Shown here: positions 59,601 to 64,000 of the stretch, piece by piece | How positions within the stretch are numbered: the first letter of the stretch is position 1 | How the letters are laid out: the number at the start of each line of letters is the position of its first letter | Assembly (NCBI GenBank): GCA_947044365.1 | Contig: OX345652.1 | Location: 2,498,940 to 2,562,939 of the forward strand | Direction: 5' to 3' | Source: Petrosia ficiformis | Lineage: Eukaryota > Porifera > Demospongiae > Haplosclerida > Petrosiidae | DNA length: 64,000 bases | The notes under the pieces: generated by a model | Databases searched by the model: none | What the model saw: only the letters and a program-made list of their open reading frames with translations | Told to the model about the DNA's origin: nothing | Translations under genes and position numbers: made by a program

Positions 59601-62600
59601 ATAGAGCACCCAGTCAAATATATCAATGTATTGTATTGGACTGATTGATAATCAGATGGGTAATTAGAATCAGTCATTATCGGCTAGTATTGGTATCAGT
59701 TATTTTTGAAAGATGTAACTGATATTGTAATAAGTGTACTAATGTCCTTTCTTGTGATTGTAACATCATTAATCGCTTTTATGATACTCATAATTATTGA
59801 CAAAATGCTTATTTTCTCTTTTTCCATCTAGTCTGGAACTGTTGGAGAACCCAAAGGAGTTATGATATCACATGATGCTGTAAGTATTGTGACTAATTAT
59901 TGTCCCTCTTAACATTTACATGTACTACAACTCATAGATCACATGGACTTGTAAGAGTTTTGAAGAAACCTTTGGCGTCATTGAGTATGCAAAAGAACGA
60001 ATAGTCTCTTACCTGCCATTGAGCCACATTGCTGCACAGGTAAATCACCTTATATTCATTTATTAATGGGTCTGGCTATTCGAGTCTTGCATCAATAAAT
60101 GTCATAACTTTAAACCAAAATGTTTTAGAAACAGCCATTTTATCCTCGGATGATTTGAAGTCTTGTTTGAAGTTCAATGTTCATAGTTTTGGTGGAAATG
60201 TGTTAATACACAGACACACCAACAAAAGGATTACAGTAACTCTCTGCTTCCACCTACACAAGTGGGGGTTATATACTAAAGTGCATTATGTAGTGGAAGT
60301 GTAGTTCTACTATGCTTGTACTAATTATTAAACCATCATAATACTTCTACTCTCTTGATACAGCTTGCAGATATGTTTATAATGATGTACTTTGGGGGAA
60401 CTACATATTTTGCTCAACCGGATGCTTTGAAGGTCAGTATTAAATAATGTCTGTTCACATTCATGATGACCTCAAAAATAATTTTATATATACATGTAAT
60501 ATATTGTATAGTTTAATGTCATAAATGTAATACATGATTATACTGAAACTCAATATTGAATCATAAATTTTAAATTATTATGAAAATGTACACGATCGTA
60601 TGTAATGTCAGTAGACAGAATTAATTTGTTAGTGTGGTTTGAGAATAGGCAAAACTATATCAATTCATAATAGTATGATAGGTACTGTTGGACAACAAAA
60701 ACATAATAATTATTATTCTATATGATACATGTATGTACCAGTTTAGAAATATGGAGATCCCTATGATATTATTCAACTTCAGATTTTGTAATTGTGTCTC
60801 TTTATTGAAAATATATATAACAAGTGTATATAGAGAAAAAAAAGTATCCCTATGATTGCTTTATGGTGTCCAGCATTCAGTAATCAGTAATCATGGCTAA
60901 CTTTATCATGCTTGAAACACAATAGCCTATTATAGTTAATATTTTGATTATCCACTCTCTTTACCTTTTAAAGAACCTTGTAGAACTTTAGGAATATATT
61001 TCAGGTAGAATAGTTAGCTATTAGTTCCAGTTTCTACGTGAGCTACACAGCTTTCTTTCTGCTGGTCTGTAGAGCTTGAGCGCTCGTTCTTTACGCGCCA
61101 CGCCCATTAATTGACCGAGCCCCCGGGAATGATGTAACTTCCTTAACTACGTGTACAACGCATACTCGCGCAAGTGACACAAACATATATATATATAGTT
61201 CGAACCCGTCGGAAAGCAATCATAGGGATGGCCCTACGGGCCAGGGCCATAATAACACATTGAGGTACATGTATTATGAATCACATGCCACTTCTGCTCA
61301 GCTTTCAAAGATTGTAAATGAGAGGATGAAAATTTATCAAAGTGGTTCAAGTGTATCATTGTTAAACTCTCCTTAATTTGGCAGTTTTAGCTATAATTAT
61401 AGAACACAAGAGAGTCCTACAGTTCTCTGAAATGCTAAGTATGTTTAGAGAAGTAACCAGTGATGGGTTTAAATTGCTTATGATCAAGAAATATTGTTGT
61501 GATCAACTGTAGTGTTGAAAAGCTACACTTTACGAGTATTATACATGATGCTATACTGATTCATCATTATTACAAAACACAATTGGTTTAACTCAAGTCA
61601 GGGCCTATTACAGTAATGATATATCTTCAGTGTCCACTGATTATAGTCTTCATTTACTGGTTTATTTGTCTTCAGGGATCCCTTCTTGGTACCTTACATG
61701 AAGCTCTTCCAACTCTATTTGTAGGAGTCCCAAGGTACGTATGTGTACTGTGTATTCTTTTCTGTATTATTTGATACAGGTAAACGAACTATAGATACTA
61801 CCAACAGATATAGGGTATTAGTACTAGTAATAATAATATACGTATCTACAAGTAATAGTAATAGTAATATATCTACAAGTAATAGTAATAATAATATATC
61901 TATTAGTAATAGTAATAATAATATATCTACAAGTAATAGTAATAGTAATATATCCACAAGTAATAGTAATAATAATATATCTATAAGTAATAGTAATAGT
62001 AATATATCTATAAGTAATAGTAATAATAATATATCTATAAGTAATAGTAATAGTAATATATCTACAAGTAATAGTAATAATAATATATCTACAAGTAATA
62101 GTAATAGTAATATATCTATAAGTAATAGTAATAGTAATATATCTATAAGTAATAGTAATAGTAATATATCTATTAGTAATAGTAATAATAATAGTAATAG
62201 TAATAGTAATATATCTATAAGTAATAGTAATAATAATATATCTACAAGTAATAGTAATATATCTACAAGTAATAGTAATAATAATATATCTACAAGTAAT
62301 AGTAATAATAATATATCTACAAGTAATAGTAATAGTACAGTAATTGACTCCATTGTTCGGCTGCTAATTTAACTTTGTAGCAATTAATCAATGTTAGATC
62401 CTGAAGTATGCTCTGATTTCTTGTGTGTTCAGTGTTGAGTGTCTTATCACATTGAGTAAAATAAAGTTTTAGTAGTCTAGTTACAAATTTTTGTTAATTT
62501 TTTGTTTCTTAAGGGTATGGGAGAAATTCATGGATGGAATTAAGTCAAAAGCTCCTAAAAGCGGAGTTAAGAAAATATTGTCGTCCTGGGCTAAAGAAAA

Positions 62601-63924
62601 AGGACTGCAAGGAAACAAAAACATTCAAGCTAAGTGAGGACACCATTGAAGATAGTTATACATTAATAATTTCAGTTTTCAAAATGGAATTTAATTATTA
62701 TGCCCTCCATCAACAAGGCATATACATGTATACTGTGGGTATGTATATGTATATATATCCCGATACGGCAAAACATCAAAGTAAACCACAGGTTTATAAA
62801 TCAGATATAGCACCCTGCCGTCAGATATAAAACCTGCCGTCAGATATAAAACCTGCCGTCGACACAGACTACAAGAAAACAATGCTTACCTTCTCCAAAG
62901 TGAAGACAGAAAGGTAGGAGAAGCAACAGACATCAACAAAGGTTTTGTCTTTCGGAAAATATATTAACTATAACATGCCTACTCATCCTATATCAGATTT
63001 ATAATCACCTCATGCTCGGTGATTATAAATCTGATATAGCACTCGTAGGCGTGTTATAACGTATACATACATATTATATATATATACACATGTATATACA
63101 TCAGAGTTTCATACAGTGTTGGGGGGGGGGGGGAGGAGAGGTATATCCCTCCTAACTTGAGTCCCCCCTCAAAATGTAATATCTCAACTACAAACAAGCC
63201 TTTTCAGGTCCCAGAAGCAACCTCAGGTCCTAAATTTCCTGGAGGAGCTGGAGCATACCCTCACATCCTCAAAGAACAGTATGCTTCGCATGATCGATTC
63301 TTTCTCCTCCCTAACAAAAATACTAAGTGAAAATACATATGTATAATATTATATATGATTTCTAAGCAAGTACATAAATGTACTGACAGGTACTATAGCA
63401 TATACATGTATGCGTACATGTACGCCAACCACAGTTGATTATTTAACCATAGACTTGATATAGGCCTATAATGATATTCATTGTATCGGACTAAGCTCAA
63501 GTTGCGGCATTGCTTAAAGGAAAGAAATGAAGGGAATTACACATCAGATAAGAGACTGCATTGTGACCAGGCAATTGTAAAATCTGTACATTCCTTTGAT
63601 GTCCATGTTATCTATAGAATATATTATTTGTAGCATGGCTTCTTGATTTTTATCAGTGATATCATTACCTCAACCATGAGATTACAGCCTGAGGTGAATA
63701 TTGCTGCTACACACCTCAGCCATTCTATATATTGTGTCAGATACGTGTTGTATATGAATTGAATAAATTTTCCTCATTTTGGAGTTTAATATATTGTATA
63801 TTACTGGTACATCAAACAAACCTTAATGTTTTCAATTTTGTTTGACATCAACTTGACTTAATGTTCATATAGCACTCCTGTTCCTTGGGGTTGGACTCTG
63901 GCAAACAAGCTAGTGCTAAAAAAG
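50492..63924 (+). CDS. ACSBG2: ACSBG-type long-chain fatty acyl-CoA synthetase (3' end outside window)
   Basis: Activates long-chain fatty acids to acyl-CoA via acyl-AMP. Sixteen phase-consistent exons: 50492-50525, 51604-51663, 53259-53420, 54164-54229, 54532-54558, 54769-55073, 55287-55375, 57361-57481, 58207-58287, 58374-58475, 59832-59879, 59938-60039, 60364-60432, 61676-61734, 62514-62633, 63873-63924; 499 codons. After an acidic N-terminal extension of about 150 residues come TVGEVFRNTRDKYPEHPAL, VGVIGFNSAEW, GGLAVGIYATNSSDTC, LKAIIQYKGEL, the P-loop-like AMP-binding motif YTSGTVGEPKGVMISH (about 349-364), RIVSYLPLSHIAAQ, TYFAQPDALKGSLLGTL and VGVPRVWEKF, all closely matching vertebrate ACSBG1/2. 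The last about 250 residues, including the AMP-contacting C-terminal motifs, must lie downstream. Exons 1-5 are assigned by phase and acidic composition only, so the exact start (ATG 50492) is less certain. ACSBG1 versus ACSBG2 cannot be separated. Confidence 0.9.
50595..50655. repeat. (TA)n microsatellite
   Basis: Two adjacent TATATA tracts in the first intron of the ACSBG-like gene. Confidence 0.9.
53277..53400 (+). repeat. 24-bp coding minisatellite (EEPTTKDS x about 5)
   Basis: Inside exon 3 of the ACSBG-like gene. GAAGAACCTACTACCAAAGACTCT and near-identical units (with ATC for ACC, or GATTCGACTACT) occur five times in tandem and keep the frame, giving an acidic Ser/Thr/Pro-rich tract. 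The variants are mainly third-position or conservative. Confidence 0.85.
55700..56425. repeat. 37-bp minisatellite (about 18 copies)
   Basis: Unit TATTACTATTACTAATACCTCCTAAGTCAATGTAATG, very homogeneous, with a few copies carrying TATTACC or TCAGTGTAA variants. Flanked by ATTACTATTACTATTACTGC on the right. In the intron between the GFNSAEW and GIYATNS exons of the ACSBG-like gene. Confidence 0.95.
56770..57258. mobile_element. CAAATAC-rich inverted-repeat element, uninterrupted copy
   Basis: AGGCTTGGGGTCAAATACATG on the left and GTATTTGACCCCAAGTCTG on the right, with the same ATACAAATAC-rich interior as 28523-29500. About 489 bp; ends about 100 bp before the next ACSBG exon. Confidence 0.75.
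57822..58107. mobile_element. ~286-bp inverted-repeat element, CTAGTGATGTACTGATAA ends
   Basis: CTAGTGATGTACTGATAAG on the left and TTATCAGTACATCACTAG on the right are perfect 18-bp inverted ends. A reverse-orientation partial copy is at about 59655-59815 (ACTGATATTGTAATAAGTGTACTAATG...CTTGTGATTGTA). Ends about 100 bp before an exon. Confidence 0.8.
59440..59655. repeat. Tandem ~80-100-bp repeat (about 2.5 copies)
   Basis: CACCCAGTCAAATATATCAATGTATTG...GACTGATTGATAATCTGATTGGTAATTGGGTCATTA occurs three times with small deletions. Intron of the ACSBG-like gene before the AMP-motif exon. Confidence 0.8.
59655..59815 (-). mobile_element. Partial reverse copy of the 57822 element
   Basis: Inverted match to the interior and one side of 57822-58107; the terminus near the exon at 59832 is lost. 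Confidence 0.6.
60449..60560. repeat. Dispersed repeat, CTGTTCACATTCA family, copy 3 (short)
   Basis: TGTCTGTTCACATTCATGATGACCTCAAAAATA...TTTAATGTCATAAATGTAATACATGATTATACTG parallels 2056-2160. Starts about 15 bp after a splice donor. Confidence 0.55.
60821..61242 (+). mobile_element. ~422-bp MITE-like element, CATAGGGATGGCCCTACGGGCC family, plus copy
   Basis: CAAGTGTATATAGAG...TATCCCTATGATTGCTTTATGG at the left, and GGAAAGCAATCATAGGGATGGCCCTACGGGCC at the right. Best match is the copy nested at 28948-29441. It carries the same TTTACGCGCCACGCCCATTAATTGACCGAGCCC block. Confidence 0.8.
61805..62337. repeat. AT-rich compound tandem repeat (AAGTAATAGTAATAATAATATATCTAC)
   Basis: About 20 copies of a roughly 24-27-bp unit built from TAATAG/TAATAA trinucleotides plus ATATATCTA(C/T)A. 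Both strands are open for over 200 codons (Ser/Asn/Ile on one, Leu/Ile/Asp on the other) because the period is a multiple of 3. There are no splice sites or homology, so not genes. Confidence 0.9.
62812..62864. repeat. 18-bp tandem repeat (3 copies)
   Basis: CCTGCCGTCAGATATAAAA repeated, the last copy truncated (CCTGCCGTCGAC). Confidence 0.8.
62965..63065. repeat. ~100-bp foldback
   Basis: TATAACATGCCTACTCATCCTATATCAGATTTATAATCACC and its inverse GGTGATTATAAATCTGATATAGCACTCGTAGGCGTGTTATAAC surround a loop of about 8 bp. Probable small foldback element. Confidence 0.75.
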
Positions 63925-63949
63925 GTGTGTGTGTGTGTGTGTGTGTGTG
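63925..63949. repeat. (GT)n tract coinciding with a splice donor
   Basis: The donor GT of the last visible ACSBG exon (ends 63924) is the first repeat of a roughly 12-unit GT run, so the 5' splice site is embedded in a microsatellite. Confidence 0.8.
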
Positions 63950-64000
63950 CTTGTGATTCAATTAACATTCTTTTTTATTGTGATGACAGTGATGATATCA

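Noticed and set aside
61715..62372. Overlapping 209-212 aa frames on both strands
   Set aside because: Tandem TAATAG/TAATAA repeat with a period divisible by 3; composition only Ser/Asn/Ile or Leu/Ile/Asp, no splice or homology support.

Overview
This is a eukaryotic, intron-rich, AT-rich window. Genes have many short exons with canonical GT..AG junctions, introns are full of small inverted-repeat elements, and the palindromic word TACATGTA occurs almost everywhere. The proteins are metazoan: a TTK/Mps1 kinase, PRCC, a MALT1-type paracaspase with death and Ig domains, LRRC59, a GT92 glycosyltransferase and an ACSBG acyl-CoA synthetase. Close gene spacing and this repeat style suggest an early-branching animal, most plausibly a demosponge of the Amphimedon type. 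That assignment is inference. I assembled the gene models by hand from splice sites and codon phase. They close without phase conflict for PRCC, MALT1, LRRC59 and the ACSBG gene.

Layout. 162-3744 (+): C-terminal part of a TTK/Mps1 kinase. 4019-4213: a 51-bp minisatellite between two converging 3' ends. 4404-8431 (-): complete PRCC homologue (6 exons, 305 aa). 8432-8521: 90-bp head-to-head intergenic region. 8522-26699 (+): complete MALT1-like paracaspase (17 exons, 906 aa) with four Ig-like domains before the protease; its introns hold a roughly 950-bp telomere-like hexamer array and many MITE-like elements. 27326-35487 (+): LRRC59 homologue (7 exons, 276 aa). 36000-37800: decayed KDZ-type transposase. 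38699-44219 (+): two-exon GT92 glycosyltransferase with a probable 1-base frameshift; its intron holds an antisense LINE relic and several related inverted-repeat elements. 44220-50491: repeat-dominated, with one weak minus-strand exon candidate and a roughly 300-bp near-perfect palindrome. 50492-63924 (+): N-terminal three quarters of an ACSBG-type long-chain acyl-CoA synthetase that runs off the window; it has an acidic, repeat-containing N-terminal extension and minisatellites in its introns.

The genes do not form an operon or an obvious pathway. The one close structural relation is the divergent PRCC/MALT1 pair, which probably shares a promoter. The most interesting items are the paracaspase (extra Ig domains with the complete catalytic and arginine-pocket residues), the coding minisatellite in the ACSBG-like gene, the degenerate telomere-like array, and a dense, partly nested set of short inverted-repeat element families that recur within the window.
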